Below are positions 46,714-55,747 of a stretch of DNA of 64,000 bases, piece by piece. This stretch comes from Erythrobacter sp. (GTDB lineage Bacteria; Pseudomonadota; Alphaproteobacteria; Sphingomonadales; Sphingomonadaceae): positions 434,001-498,000 of the forward strand of contig JAACTC010000005.1 in assembly GCA_009993635.1 (NCBI GenBank), given 5' to 3'. The position numbers and the translations under genes were made by a program. Within the stretch, counting starts at the first letter, position 1; each line of letters opens with the position of its first letter. The notes under the pieces are model-generated. The model saw only the letters and a list, made by a program, of their open reading frames with translations, did not search any database and was not told the origin of the DNA.

Positions 46714-49206
46714 TCAGTAGATGCCGCCCTGTTCCTCGACGAAGTTCTCGGGCGGCTCTTCGCGATCCACCACGGCGGCTGCCGCCGACTGGGCACGCCG
46801 CGCGCGCCGGATCAGGTCGAGAAGTTCCTGCCGCTGGGCGGCGATTTCCGACGCCCGAGTCGAGCGGGGCGGTTCGGTGTCGGGCTTGAAGGCCTCCCAG
46901 ATCACCGCTGCATTGTCGTCGTCGGTCGGCCACTGGTCGAACACGCGCCCGCCGGTGCGGCGGTCGACGCGGACCATGCGTACGCCCGGAGGCGCCACCG
47001 GCGGGTTCTCGCGCCAGCGATCGCGCGTCTCTTCGATGAAATCCTTCACGATCGGCGCGGCGATGGTGCCGCCCTGCGCGTAGCCGCCCATGTTTCGCGG
47101 CTGGTCGAAGCCCAGATAGGTGCCGACCATCATCTGCTGCGTCCCGCCGATGAACCACACGTCCTTGGGGCCGGTGGTCGTGCCGGTCTTCCCGAACAGC
47201 GGCAGGCCCATACCCCGCAGAACCTTGGCGGTGCCGCGCGTGATCACGCCTTCGAGGATATGGGTGATCTGGAACGCGGTGCGCGCATCCATCATCTGGC
47301 GCCCCATCGGGCCGGGGCGCGGCATGGCCGACCCGTCCCAGTCGGGCATGTTGCAGCCTTCGCACTGGCGCTTGTCCGCGCGCCAGATCACCTTGCCCCG
47401 GCGATCCTGCACGTAATCGATCAGGGTGGGATCGTTGTAGCGTCCATGATTGGCGAGCGTGGAGAATGCGTTGGTCATCTTTTCCACGGTCGTCTCGCCC
47501 GCGCCCAGCGCGAACGCGATATAGGGCTCGTAGGAACCGATGCCGACCCGCTCGTATGTCTTGATGACGTTGGGCATGCCCGCTTCGTTGGCGATGTTGG
47601 CGGTCATCACGTTCTGCGAATTTTCCAGCCCGAAGCGCAGCGTGTAGGTGCCCGCGCGGCCACCGGCGATGCACTTCTGGCCGAACTTCGCGCCCTGATA
47701 GGCACAGAAACTGCTGTTATCGATCTGGCTTGCTGGCGTCATGCCCTGGTCCAGCCCGGTGGCGTAGACGAAGGGTTTCACGGTCGAGCCGGGCTGGCGA
47801 TTGGCCTGCGTGGCGCGGTTGAAGCTTTCCAGCCGACTGTCCCAGCCGCCCTGCATCGCCAGAATCCGGCCGTTCTGCGGGTCTTCCACCACAATCCCGC
47901 CCGACGCCTCGGGAATCACCGCAACCCGCCACGCGTTGCCCGCAGGGCGCACCGCCAGAACATCGCCGGTCTGCAGAGATCCGGGCGCATTGTTTAGCGG
48001 CGCGGTCGCCCCGTCGGAAAAGGCGATCTGGCCCGAGCCGGTGAAGACCGCCACCCGCCAGTCGTCGTAATTGATCCCGATATTCGCGCTTTGCAGCTGG
48101 CTGGCGAGATCGCCGTTGCCGGGGTCGAGCGTCGCGACCGGGCCGCTCCATCCGCGCCCGCCGTGATAGCGCAGCATCCCCTTGCGCAGCGCGTCGCGCG
48201 CCGCATCCTGCAATTCCATGTCGAGCGAGGTACGCACCCACAGCCCGCCCGCATACACGCTGTTGGGGCCATCATCCGCCGTCTCGCCGAACCGGTCGAG
48301 CAGCTGGCGGCGGACCTCTTCGATATAATACCCGGCATCAGCGTTGCGGATCGAATCCGCGCCGGAGGACAGGCCCAGCGGCTTCGCCTTGGCCGCGGCC
48401 GCCGCTTCGGGCGTGGCCCAGCCGTTCTCGACCATCTGGGTCAATACCCAGTTGCGCCGCGCGATAGCCATGTCTTCGTATTTCTTGCGCCCGTATCGTT
48501 CGGGCGCCTTGGGCAGGATCGCAAGGAACGCCATTTCCTGCAGTTCCAGGTCGCCTACATCCTTGCCGAAATAGGCCCGGCTGGCCGCCTGCACGCCAAA
48601 GCTGCGACGCCCCAGCGGAATTTCGTTGAGGTACAGGGTAAGGATTTCCTGCTTGGTCAGCGTCTGCTCGATCCGCCGCGCGACGAGGATTTCCTTCACC
48701 TTGCGGCTGACCGAGTACTCGTCGCTCAACAGCACGTTCTTGGCCACCTGCTGGGTAATGGTCGAACCGCCCACGGCGCGTTCGTCCGACCCTGCCTTGC
48801 TTACATAGTCGACCACCGCGTTGGCGGTGCCGGTCAGGTCGATCCCGTTATGGCGCCAGAAGGTTTCATCCTCGGCCGAAAGGAAGGCGTTGATCAGCGG
48901 GGTGGGGAAATCGACGAAGTTCAGCTGCACCCGCCGGTCGCGCGCATAGCTGCCCACGATCTCGCCATCGGCACCGCGCACCACGGTGGGCAGCGGGGTC
49001 TCGTAATCCTGCAATGCGGCCGCATCGGGCAGGTCGCGCCCGATAAGCAGCCACAGCACGGCAAGCAGGAACAGGAATGCCGCCGCGCCGTATACGATCC
49101 AGCGCACCGCCCAGTTGTCGCGCCAGGTCTGCCTGAATTCGGCAAAGGCATCCTGCGATCCGCGACGGATCCGGTAGCTCAGATGGTCGATGTCGATCTC
49201 GGTCAT
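46714..49206 (-). CDS. mrcA: Penicillin-binding protein 1A
   Basis: Bifunctional glycosyltransferase/transpeptidase that builds peptidoglycan. The 830-residue product has a cytoplasmic start, one TM helix (about 32-52), a GT51 domain with EDETFWRHNGID, GGSTITQQVAKN and RKVKEILVA, an OB-like insert, and the transpeptidase domain with SxxK at Ser474-Lys477 (GSTVKPF), a SQN segment and KTGTT. Upstream is the amidase gene, downstream prfB. Confidence 0.96.
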   Translation of the reverse strand: MTEIDIDHLSYRIRRGSQDAFAEFRQTWRDNWAVRWIVYGAAAFLFLLAVLWLLIGRDLPDAAALQDYETPLPTVVRGADGEIVGSYARDRRVQLNFVDFPTPLINAFLSAEDETFWRHNGIDLTGTANAVVDYVSKAGSDERAVGGSTITQQVAKNVLLSDEYSVSRKVKEILVARRIEQTLTKQEILTLYLNEIPLGRRSFGVQAASRAYFGKDVGDLELQEMAFLAILPKAPERYGRKKYEDMAIARRNWVLTQMVENGWATPEAAAAAKAKPLGLSSGADSIRNADAGYYIEEVRRQLLDRFGETADDGPNSVYAGGLWVRTSLDMELQDAARDALRKGMLRYHGGRGWSGPVATLDPGNGDLASQLQSANIGINYDDWRVAVFTGSGQIAFSDGATAPLNNAPGSLQTGDVLAVRPAGNAWRVAVIPEASGGIVVEDPQNGRILAMQGGWDSRLESFNRATQANRQPGSTVKPFVYATGLDQGMTPASQIDNSSFCAYQGAKFGQKCIAGGRAGTYTLRFGLENSQNVMTANIANEAGMPNVIKTYERVGIGSYEPYIAFALGAGETTVEKMTNAFSTLANHGRYNDPTLIDYVQDRRGKVIWRADKRQCEGCNMPDWDGSAMPRPGPMGRQMMDARTAFQITHILEGVITRGTAKVLRGMGLPLFGKTGTTTGPKDVWFIGGTQQMMVGTYLGFDQPRNMGGYAQGGTIAAPIVKDFIEETRDRWRENPPVAPPGVRMVRVDRRTGGRVFDQWPTDDDNAAVIWEAFKPDTEPPRSTRASEIAAQRQELLDLIRRARRAQSAAAAVVDREEPPENFVEEQGGIY

Positions 49207-49273
49207 AATGCGAAGGCGCCCTTAGCACGCCTTTTTCGCACACTGCCATAACCAAAGGTGAACATCGGGCCGA

Positions 49274-50149
49274 TCAGGAATTGGCGTTGGTCTGGCGGGC
49301 AAAGAAAACCCTGATCGCGCGGGCCAGGAAACCGGCAAATTCCTCGCGCCCTTCGGCGGAGGAAAGCCGTGCCGCATCGTCCGGATTGGTCAGGAAGCCG
49401 ACTTCGAACAGCACGGCAGGCACATCGGGCGCCCGCAGCACGGCAAGCGCGGCGGACCGCTGGGTCTGGGAATGGAAGCGGTGCCTGCCCTGCCCTTCGC
49501 GTTCGATCAGCTCGCCGAATTCGCGGCTGGTTTCCTGCACGCGCCGCTGCGACAGTTCGACGAGGATATCGTTCACCGGGTCGCTCTGGTTCTTGACCAC
49601 CACGCCGTTGAGCAGGTCGGCGTTATTCTCGCGGTTGGCGAAGCGGGCCGCCGCCTCGCTCGATGCTTCGCGCGACAGGGTGTAGACGCTGGCCCCGTAG
49701 GCGCGCTCTGAATCGCCCGCGCTGTCTGCGTGAAGCGAGATGAACAGGTCGGCATTCAGCCGCCGGGCGATCTCGGGCCGTTCCTGCAGCACCAGGAACC
49801 TGTCGTCCTCGCGCGTCAGCGCCACCCGGATCCCGCCCTCTTCGACCAGGCGATCCTTCAGCGCCAGCGCCAGTTCCAGCACCACGTCCTTCTCGTACCG
49901 GTCGCCCGAAACCGTGCCCGGGTCCTTTCCGCCATGCCCGGCATCGATCACCACCAGCGGGCGCGAATTGTCCGGCGGGCCGTAGATCGTCGGCAGGTCG
50001 ACCGGCTGCCCGGCCTCCGGCAGGACCAGGCTGATCACGTAGTCGCGGCCCAGGTGCGGCACCGGCAGGGTCAGGCCGAAGATGTACAATCCGCCCACCA
50101 GCAGAACCGGGAAAAGAAAGATCGCGAGGATTTGGAAGAAGCGGACCAT
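49274..50149 (-). CDS. N-acetylmuramoyl-L-alanine amidase (AmiC type)
   Basis: Zinc amidase that cuts the stem peptide from muramic acid, needed for daughter-cell separation. Start at 50149 (MVRFFQILAIFLFPVLLVGG), 291 residues; the N-terminal hydrophobic segment is a signal anchor. Zinc ligands: His in VVIDAGHGGKDPG, Glu in KDVVLELAL, His in LFISLHADS; catalytic Glu in FEVGFLTN. No AMIN domain, so it is shorter than E. coli AmiC. Divergent from rne across a 470-bp gap. Confidence 0.93.
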   Translation of the reverse strand: MVRFFQILAIFLFPVLLVGGLYIFGLTLPVPHLGRDYVISLVLPEAGQPVDLPTIYGPPDNSRPLVVIDAGHGGKDPGTVSGDRYEKDVVLELALALKDRLVEEGGIRVALTREDDRFLVLQERPEIARRLNADLFISLHADSAGDSERAYGASVYTLSREASSEAAARFANRENNADLLNGVVVKNQSDPVNDILVELSQRRVQETSREFGELIEREGQGRHRFHSQTQRSAALAVLRAPDVPAVLFEVGFLTNPDDAARLSSAEGREEFAGFLARAIRVFFARQTNANS

Positions 50150-50619
50150 GCAGCGGCACCTGTAAATTGCCGCAATGCACCAGCGCAATAGAGTTGCCGT
50201 ACCCGCGAGGCGATGCTAGCCAGAATGGGTCACGAGGCGCGAGCCCCTTCACAAGGCCGGATTTTCCAATTTCCAGCCGGGTTTCAGGCGATCGGGGCGA
50301 AGATCAGACCTTGCGGGCATTCTTCCCGCCTGGTGACCGAACAAGACAACAGGTTGATGCGACCAATGCGCACTCCCCGCCCACTCGAAACCGCAAGGCC
50401 CTTTGGCAGTGCGGACGGGCGCGTAGCTGGGGCCACACGATCGGCAGACGTGCGCCTGGTAGCAGACACATACGCTCGTCGCAGGCCGGTATCCGGCCCC
50501 GCGACGGATTCCCCATCCCGCCCTGGCTTCAAGACCGGGCGATTTTTCCTAACAGATAGCGCGCTTCGCCGCGACAGGCCCAGGGGGCCCGCGCTGGCGC
50601 AACGCGTGGAGATACATAC
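50150..50619. other. Divergent promoter region and long rne leader
   Basis: 470 bp without a convincing gene; short open frames here have no recognisable products. It must hold the promoters of the amidase gene and of rne. Inverted repeats: GGCCGG-TA-TCCGGCC (about 50484-50498) and a 5-bp stem CGCCC/GGGCG (50519-50523, 50537-50541) followed by ATTTTT. rne mRNAs in other bacteria have long 5' leaders used in RNase E autoregulation, so a structured leader is plausible here. Confidence 0.6.
50519..50547 (+). terminator. Weak terminator-like hairpin in rne leader
   Basis: Stem CGCCC (50519-50523) with GGGCG (50537-50541), a 13-nt loop, then TTTTT (50543-50547), 72 nt before the rne ATG. The stem is short and includes an adjacent mismatch, so it may be an attenuator, a site for RNase E cleavage in the leader, or chance. 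Confidence 0.3.
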
Positions 50620-53547
50620 ATGGCAATGCGCATGCTTATCGATGCGCGCCACACGGAAGAAACCCGTGTGGCCGTACTCAAGGGTAACCGGATAGAAGAA
50701 TTCGACTTCGAGTCGGCAGAACACAAGCAGATCAAGGGTAACATCTACCTCGCCAAGGTTACGCGGGTAGAACCATCGCTGCAGGCCGCGTTCGTCGATT
50801 TCGGCGGCAACCGGCACGGGTTCCTCGCCTTCAGCGAAATCCACCCCGACTACTACCAGATCCCCAAGGAAGACCGCGACGCACTGCTCGCCGAAGAGGC
50901 CGAAGCGGCCGCCGAGGAAGAGCGCCTGCGCGATCAGGAAGAGGATGAAGGGCACCTCCCCGGCTCGGAATACGACGCGGAAGACGATGAATCGTCCGAA
51001 GCCCTGGCCGAAGATCTCGCCGAAGACGGGCTCGAAGAAATCGATACGTCGGACAAGGACAAGGTCTCCACGATCGAGGAAGGGCAGCTTTCCTCCGACG
51101 ATGACGACGACGATGATTCCGACGACGACAGCGACGACGAGAACGGGAATTCCGACAAGAACGACCGTGGCCGCCGGGGCCGTCGCGGGCGCGGCGGGCC
51201 GCGCCGCCAGGGCGCGGGCAAGGGCCGCTCCAGTCGCGCGAAGGAAGTGGACGAGGCACGCGCACGCCGCCAGGCGCTGCGTCGTCGTTACAAGATCCAG
51301 GACGTCATCCAGCGCCGTCAGGTGCTGCTGGTGCAGGTCGTCAAGGAAGAGCGCGGCAACAAGGGCGCGGCGCTGACCACCTATCTCAGCCTCGCCGGGC
51401 GTTACACCGTGCTGATGCCCAACAGCTCGCACGGAGGCGGGATCAGCCGCAAGATTTCAAGCGCCTCGGATCGCAAGCGCCTCAAGCAGGTGGTGGGCGA
51501 CCTGAACCTGCCGCGCAGCATGGGCCTGATCGTGCGCACCGCGGGCCTCAGCCGCACCAAGACCGAGATCAAGCGCGACTTCGACTATCTTGCCCGTCTG
51601 TGGGACGAGATCCGCGAACGCACGCTGGGCTCCAGCGCGCCATCGCTGATCCATTCGGACAGCGACCTGATCAAACGCGCGATCCGCGACATCTATAATC
51701 GCGAGATCGAGGAAGTCGTGGTCGAGGGTGAGGAGGGCTACAAGTCCGCCCGCGCCTTCATGAAACTGCTGATGCCCAGCCATGCGCGCCGGGTGAAGGC
51801 CTATTCGGACCCCGTGCCGCTGTTCCAGCGATATGGCGCTGAGGACCAGCTGCGCGCGATGTACGAACCGGTCGTGCAGCTCAAATCGGGTGGCTATCTG
51901 GTCATCAACCCGACCGAGGCGCTGGTTTCCATCGACATCAACTCGGGCCGCTCCACCAAGGAGCATGGCATCGAGCAGACGGCGGTCGCCACCAATCTGG
52001 AAGCGGCGAAGGAAATCGCCCGTCAGCTGCGCCTGCGCGACATGGCCGGCCTCGTCGTGATCGACTTCATCGACATGGAGTACAACAACAATATCCGGAA
52101 GGTGGAGCGCGCGATGAAGGACGCGCTCAAGAACGACCGGGCGCGCATTCAGGTGGGCCGCATTTCCGGCTTCGGCCTGATGGAGATGAGCCGCCAGCGC
52201 CTGCGCACCGGCGTGCTGGAGGCGACCACCCGCGAATGCCCGCACTGCGACGGCACCGGCCTTGTCCGTACCGCATCGTCGGCGGGCCTGTCGGCCCTGC
52301 GTCTGATCGAGGACGAGGCGGCCAAGGGCAAGGGCACGGTCATTACGTTGTCGGCCAGCACCGAAGCGGCGGTCTACCTGCTCAACTCCAAGCGCGCCGA
52401 CCTGGTCGAGATCGAGGAACGCTACGGCGTCAAGGTCGAGATCGTGCCGGAGGGCGAGGACGAAGGCGCGAAGATGAGCGTCGGCAGCTCCGGCCCCAAG
52501 CCGACCGAAGCCCCCAAGTTCGAACCGATCGTGATCGAACAGGCCGATGACGACATCGAAGACGAAGCGGATAGCGACGAGGACGACGATCGCGAAGAGC
52601 ATGGCAACCGCTCCGGCAATCGCTCGGACGACGACAACGACGAAGACGGCCGCCCGCGCAAGAAGCGCCGTCGTCGGCGCGGTGGTCGCGGCCGCAACAA
52701 GCGGCGCGAAAACGGCGAAGGCGAGGATTCGGGCGACCAGTCGGACGATGGTTCGTCGGGCGACGACACCGACGGCGATCGGTCGGACGATTCTTCAGAT
52801 TCCAACACCGACAACGGTGACGACAACGGCGATGACAAGCCACGCAAGCGTCGCAGCCGGGGTGGTCGCGGTCGTCGCAGGAAGCAGGACGATTCGAACG
52901 GCAGCGAAGCCCAGCAGGATGTGTCCGAGCAGGTGGTCGAGGATATGGCGGTAGTCGCCGGGCCCGAAGATTCGCCCGCAACCGCCGAGGCCGCAGCCGA
53001 GGAAAAGCCCAAGCGCCGCAGCCGCGCGAAGAAGGCGGACTCCGGCGACGCCAAGGGTGAACCCAAGGGCGACGACACGGCGGCAACGGACGAAAAGCCC
53101 GCGGCCAAGCCGCGCCGGTCGCGCGCCAAGAAGGCCGAGGATGCTCCACAGGCCCAGGGCGATGAGGCCGCTGCGGAAGGCGAGAAACCCAAGCCCAAGC
53201 CGCGTCGTCGAGCCGCCACCAAGAAGGCGGATAGCGGCAACGACACTGGCGAAACCGAACAGGCCGGCGAAGATCCGTCGGGCGATCAGCCCGAAGCCAA
53301 GAAGGCCGCCAAGGCACCCGCCAAAAAGCCTGCGGCAAAATCGCCCCGCAAGCCCGCTGCCAAAAAACCGGCGGCCAAGCCGGAAACCAAGGACCAGCTG
53401 ACCGACGATATCGCGGTCGTCGCCGGCCCGGAGGATACCCCGGCCGATCCGCAGGCCGCGTCGGAACAGGGCGGCGGCGAATCTGGTGGCGAGGGTGACG
53501 ATGGCAAGCCGCGTCGCGGCTGGTGGCAGCGCACCTTCGGCGCCTGA
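50620..53547 (+). CDS. rne: Ribonuclease E
   Basis: Endonuclease at the centre of the RNA degradosome. 975 residues. The S1 domain starts near residue 35 and is interrupted by an acidic insert (about 85-195, runs of Asp/Glu then Arg/Gly), typical of alphaproteobacteria; it resumes at RYKIQDVIQRRQVLLVQV. Catalytic DNase I-like motifs ALVSIDINSGR and VVIDFIDME, and the zinc-link CPHCDGTG at about residue 540, are present. Residues 620-975 are disordered, alternating acidic and basic blocks. Two copies of AVVAGPED (777-784 and 932-939) and a C-terminal RRGWWQRTFGA occur; GWW is the PNPase-binding motif known in Caulobacter RNase E. Confidence 0.97.
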   Translation: MAMRMLIDARHTEETRVAVLKGNRIEEFDFESAEHKQIKGNIYLAKVTRVEPSLQAAFVDFGGNRHGFLAFSEIHPDYYQIPKEDRDALLAEEAEAAAEEERLRDQEEDEGHLPGSEYDAEDDESSEALAEDLAEDGLEEIDTSDKDKVSTIEEGQLSSDDDDDDDSDDDSDDENGNSDKNDRGRRGRRGRGGPRRQGAGKGRSSRAKEVDEARARRQALRRRYKIQDVIQRRQVLLVQVVKEERGNKGAALTTYLSLAGRYTVLMPNSSHGGGISRKISSASDRKRLKQVVGDLNLPRSMGLIVRTAGLSRTKTEIKRDFDYLARLWDEIRERTLGSSAPSLIHSDSDLIKRAIRDIYNREIEEVVVEGEEGYKSARAFMKLLMPSHARRVKAYSDPVPLFQRYGAEDQLRAMYEPVVQLKSGGYLVINPTEALVSIDINSGRSTKEHGIEQTAVATNLEAAKEIARQLRLRDMAGLVVIDFIDMEYNNNIRKVERAMKDALKNDRARIQVGRISGFGLMEMSRQRLRTGVLEATTRECPHCDGTGLVRTASSAGLSALRLIEDEAAKGKGTVITLSASTEAAVYLLNSKRADLVEIEERYGVKVEIVPEGEDEGAKMSVGSSGPKPTEAPKFEPIVIEQADDDIEDEADSDEDDDREEHGNRSGNRSDDDNDEDGRPRKKRRRRRGGRGRNKRRENGEGEDSGDQSDDGSSGDDTDGDRSDDSSDSNTDNGDDNGDDKPRKRRSRGGRGRRRKQDDSNGSEAQQDVSEQVVEDMAVVAGPEDSPATAEAAAEEKPKRRSRAKKADSGDAKGEPKGDDTAATDEKPAAKPRRSRAKKAEDAPQAQGDEAAAEGEKPKPKPRRRAATKKADSGNDTGETEQAGEDPSGDQPEAKKAAKAPAKKPAAKSPRKPAAKKPAAKPETKDQLTDDIAVVAGPEDTPADPQAASEQGGGESGGEGDDGKPRRGWWQRTFGA

Positions 53548-53564
53548 TCCGGCAGCAGGAATTG

Positions 53565-53592
53565 GGAGGGCGGCGTTCAGGCGCCGTCCTCC
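53565..53592 (+). terminator. Terminator-like hairpin after rne
   Basis: Stem GGAGGGCGGCG (53565-53575) with CGCCGTCCTCC (53582-53592), 11 bp including one G-T pair, 6-nt loop. No T-run follows, so it may be a 3' stabiliser or a Rho-dependent end rather than a full intrinsic terminator. Confidence 0.45.
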
Positions 53593-53815
53593 GCTACCCC
53601 GCCCAACCCTGACCGGCCAGATGCGGCACCTTGCCCGCACGGTAGCAGCCGCCTTCGATAGGTCGGACCCACAGGCTCGTTGCGCCGAAAACAGGCCGCG
53701 CGCGCCAGCTTGCGGTACGGCGTGCCGATCCCACCATGGCCCGAGGCCCGCGTGCCTTTTTCCTTTTATTCGCGTTGCCAGCTTGGAAGAGACGTCGCTC
53801 AACAGGAGATAGCAC

Positions 53816-54712
53816 ATGGCCCTGGTTCACCGCACGCCCGACGCCCGATTTACCGGCCTGCCCGATTACCCCTTCAAACCTCATTACTATAACTTGCGGG
53901 AGGGGCTGCGGGTGCACTTCGTCGATGAAGGGCCGCGCGATGCGCCCACCGTGCTGATGATGCATGGCGAGCCGAGCTGGAGCTATCTCTACCGCCACAT
54001 GATCGGCCCCGTGGTGGAAGCTGGCTATCGCGTGCTTGCGCCCGACCTGATCGGCTTCGGCAAGTCGGACAAGCTGACCACCAAGGGCGAATATTCCTAC
54101 GCAATGCATGTCGCGTGGATGCGCGACTGGCTTGAATCGACCAAGGCCGACAGGATCGTGCTTGCCTGCCAGGACTGGGGATCGCTGGTGGGGCTGCGGC
54201 TGGTCGCTGCGATGCCCGATCGGTTCGCGGGTGTGGTGCTATCAAATGGCGGGCTGCCCGCCGGCGAAGCCGCCCCGCCCGCGTTCGACAAGTGGCGCAA
54301 ATTTTCCCGCTACAGCCCCGTTTTCCCCGTCGGCAAGATCATCCAGCAGGCGACGTCGCGCGAATTGAGCAAGGCGGAAGTTGCCGCCTATGATGCGCCC
54401 TTCCCCAACGCCGCGAGCAAGGCGGGCGCGCGCATCTTCCCCTCGCTGGTCCCACTGGGAGAGAACGAGGCCGTGCCCGATCAGCAGGAGGCGTGGAAGG
54501 TGCTGGAAACCTTCGACAAGCCATTCACCTGCGCCTTTTCGAACAGCGATCCGATCACCCGCGGCGGGGACGCGAAGTTCCGCGAAAGGGTGCCGGGTGC
54601 GCGCAACAACCCGCTGCATCGCACGCTTCAGGGGCATCACTTCATCCAGGAAGACGACCCCGAAGGCTTTGCTGCGGTCATCTTGGAAACGGCAAAGCGC
54701 GCAGGGGTTTAG
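53816..54712 (+). CDS. Haloalkane dehalogenase
   Basis: 298-residue alpha/beta hydrolase that cleaves carbon-halogen bonds to alcohol and halide. Nucleophile Asp120 and halide-binding Trp121 in LACQDWGS, oxyanion HGEPSWSY (50-57), catalytic acid Asp245 in SNSDPITRG and His275 in LQGHHFIQED. Asp (not Ser) as nucleophile and the HGEPSW motif separate it from esterases; the acid after strand 7 fits subfamily I (DhlA/DhmA). AGGAG precedes the ATG at 53816. A GC-rich repeat follows. The natural substrate is unknown. Confidence 0.9.
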   Translation: MALVHRTPDARFTGLPDYPFKPHYYNLREGLRVHFVDEGPRDAPTVLMMHGEPSWSYLYRHMIGPVVEAGYRVLAPDLIGFGKSDKLTTKGEYSYAMHVAWMRDWLESTKADRIVLACQDWGSLVGLRLVAAMPDRFAGVVLSNGGLPAGEAAPPAFDKWRKFSRYSPVFPVGKIIQQATSRELSKAEVAAYDAPFPNAASKAGARIFPSLVPLGENEAVPDQQEAWKVLETFDKPFTCAFSNSDPITRGGDAKFRERVPGARNNPLHRTLQGHHFIQEDDPEGFAAVILETAKRAGV

Positions 54713-54720
54713 ACGAGACC

Positions 54721-54833
54721 CTCCCCTCCCCCTGGCGAGGGGCCGGGGGTGGGGATTCGGCGCATGTGGCAAAGTCACTGCGAGCCGCCAATGCCGTACA
54801 CCCCCACCCGACCTCCTCCTCATGGGGAAGGAG
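54721..54833. repeat. GC-rich hairpin repeat after the dehalogenase gene
   Basis: Contains CCCCT-GGCG-AGGGG (54729-54742), GGGTGGGG (54747-54754) able to pair with CCCCACCC (54802-54809), and CTCCT-AGGAG (54816-54820, 54829-54833). Same style as 39394-39500. It lies in the tail-to-tail gap between the dehalogenase and the SDR gene. Confidence 0.65.
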
Positions 54834-54843
54834 CGATGCCGCC

Positions 54844-55569
54844 TCAGAATTCCACCCGCTCCCCTGCCCAATCGAACAGATGCCCGCTGTCTTCGGGCGT
54901 CAGCCCATCGATCACCCGAAGCAGGTTGCCCGCAGCTTCGGCAGGCGCGGTCAGCTGGCCTTCGGGCAGGTTCGACTGGAATGGCTGCGACAGAGCGGTA
55001 TCAACCGTGCCGGGGTGCAGGGCGACGCACACCGCGTGCTTGTGCGTACGCCCCAGCTCGATCGCGTAATTGCGCACCAGCATGTTGAGCGCCGCCTTGC
55101 TCGCCCTGTAGGAATGCCAGCCCCCTATCCCATTGTCGGAAATCGAGCCCACACGGGCAGAAAGCGCGGCAAAGACGCTGCGCCGGTCGCGCGGCAGCAA
55201 GGGCAGGAAATGCTTCGCGATCAGCGCGGGGCCGATCGTGTTGAGGTGGAAGATGCGCGTCATCGCCGCACGCTCGACCTGCTTGAAACTGCGTTCCGGG
55301 CCACTCCCGTCTTGCAGCGTCAATGCACCGCTCGCCACGATGACCTGGTCGAGCGGTCCGCCGACAGTCTTGACCGCGGCTGCGATGGTGGCCTCTTCGT
55401 CGAAATCGAAATGCACCCACTGCACGCCATCGGGCAGGGATTCGGGCTGCGTGCGCGATGCGGCGAAAACCTCCGCGCGCCCGGCCAGAAGGTTCACCAG
55501 CGCCGCGCCGATCCCGCCGCTGGCACCGAAAACGATGGCCCGTTCGCCGGACTGTCCTACCTGCGTCAT
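54844..55569 (-). CDS. Short-chain dehydrogenase/reductase (C-factor-like)
   Basis: 241-residue NAD(P)-binding oxidoreductase. Cofactor motif GASGGIGAAL at the N-terminus, an ASGALTL block in place of NNAG, catalytic SYRASKAALN and HPGTVDT. The layout is like C-factor (CsgA)-type SDRs. Substrate unknown. Convergent with the dehalogenase gene and divergent from sdhB. Confidence 0.88.
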   Translation of the reverse strand: MTQVGQSGERAIVFGASGGIGAALVNLLAGRAEVFAASRTQPESLPDGVQWVHFDFDEEATIAAAVKTVGGPLDQVIVASGALTLQDGSGPERSFKQVERAAMTRIFHLNTIGPALIAKHFLPLLPRDRRSVFAALSARVGSISDNGIGGWHSYRASKAALNMLVRNYAIELGRTHKHAVCVALHPGTVDTALSQPFQSNLPEGQLTAPAEAAGNLLRVIDGLTPEDSGHLFDWAGERVEF

Positions 55570-55619
55570 ATCCCCTAGACCCCTCTGACGGTGTCAATGT
55601 TCCCCGCCTCATTCCCGCC

Positions 55620-55663
55620 CGCCGGGTTTTCCGCCCCTGAACACTGTGTCAGGTGTGTCAGGC
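55620..55663 (+). repeat. 44-nt dispersed repeat, copy 2 (upstream of sdhB)
   Basis: Core at 55634-55663 identical to 1861-1890 in 29 of 30 bases; includes the tandem 9-mer TGTGTCAGG twice (55645-55653, 55654-55662). It lies 85 bp before the sdhB start and points the same way as copy 1 does toward moaC. Flanks align more loosely (GGTTTT-N-GCCCCTG shared). Confidence 0.75.
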
Positions 55664-55747
55664 TTACGGCAAAGACACGCTCGAGTGCCCTTGCACCTTG
55701 CGCTGCAGACGCTAGGTGAGAGCCAAGCAAAATTCAGGACTTCCTCA

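Noticed and set aside
50873..51240. Acidic insert in RNase E as a foreign or inserted element
   Set aside because: An acidic or low-complexity insert in the S1 domain is a known trait of alphaproteobacterial RNase E, and codon use does not differ from the rest.
50284..51432. Minus-strand open frame over the rne leader and 5' end
   Set aside because: Val/Phe/Leu-rich translation opposite the acidic Asp-codon runs of rne; an artefact of the repeated GAC/GAA codons.
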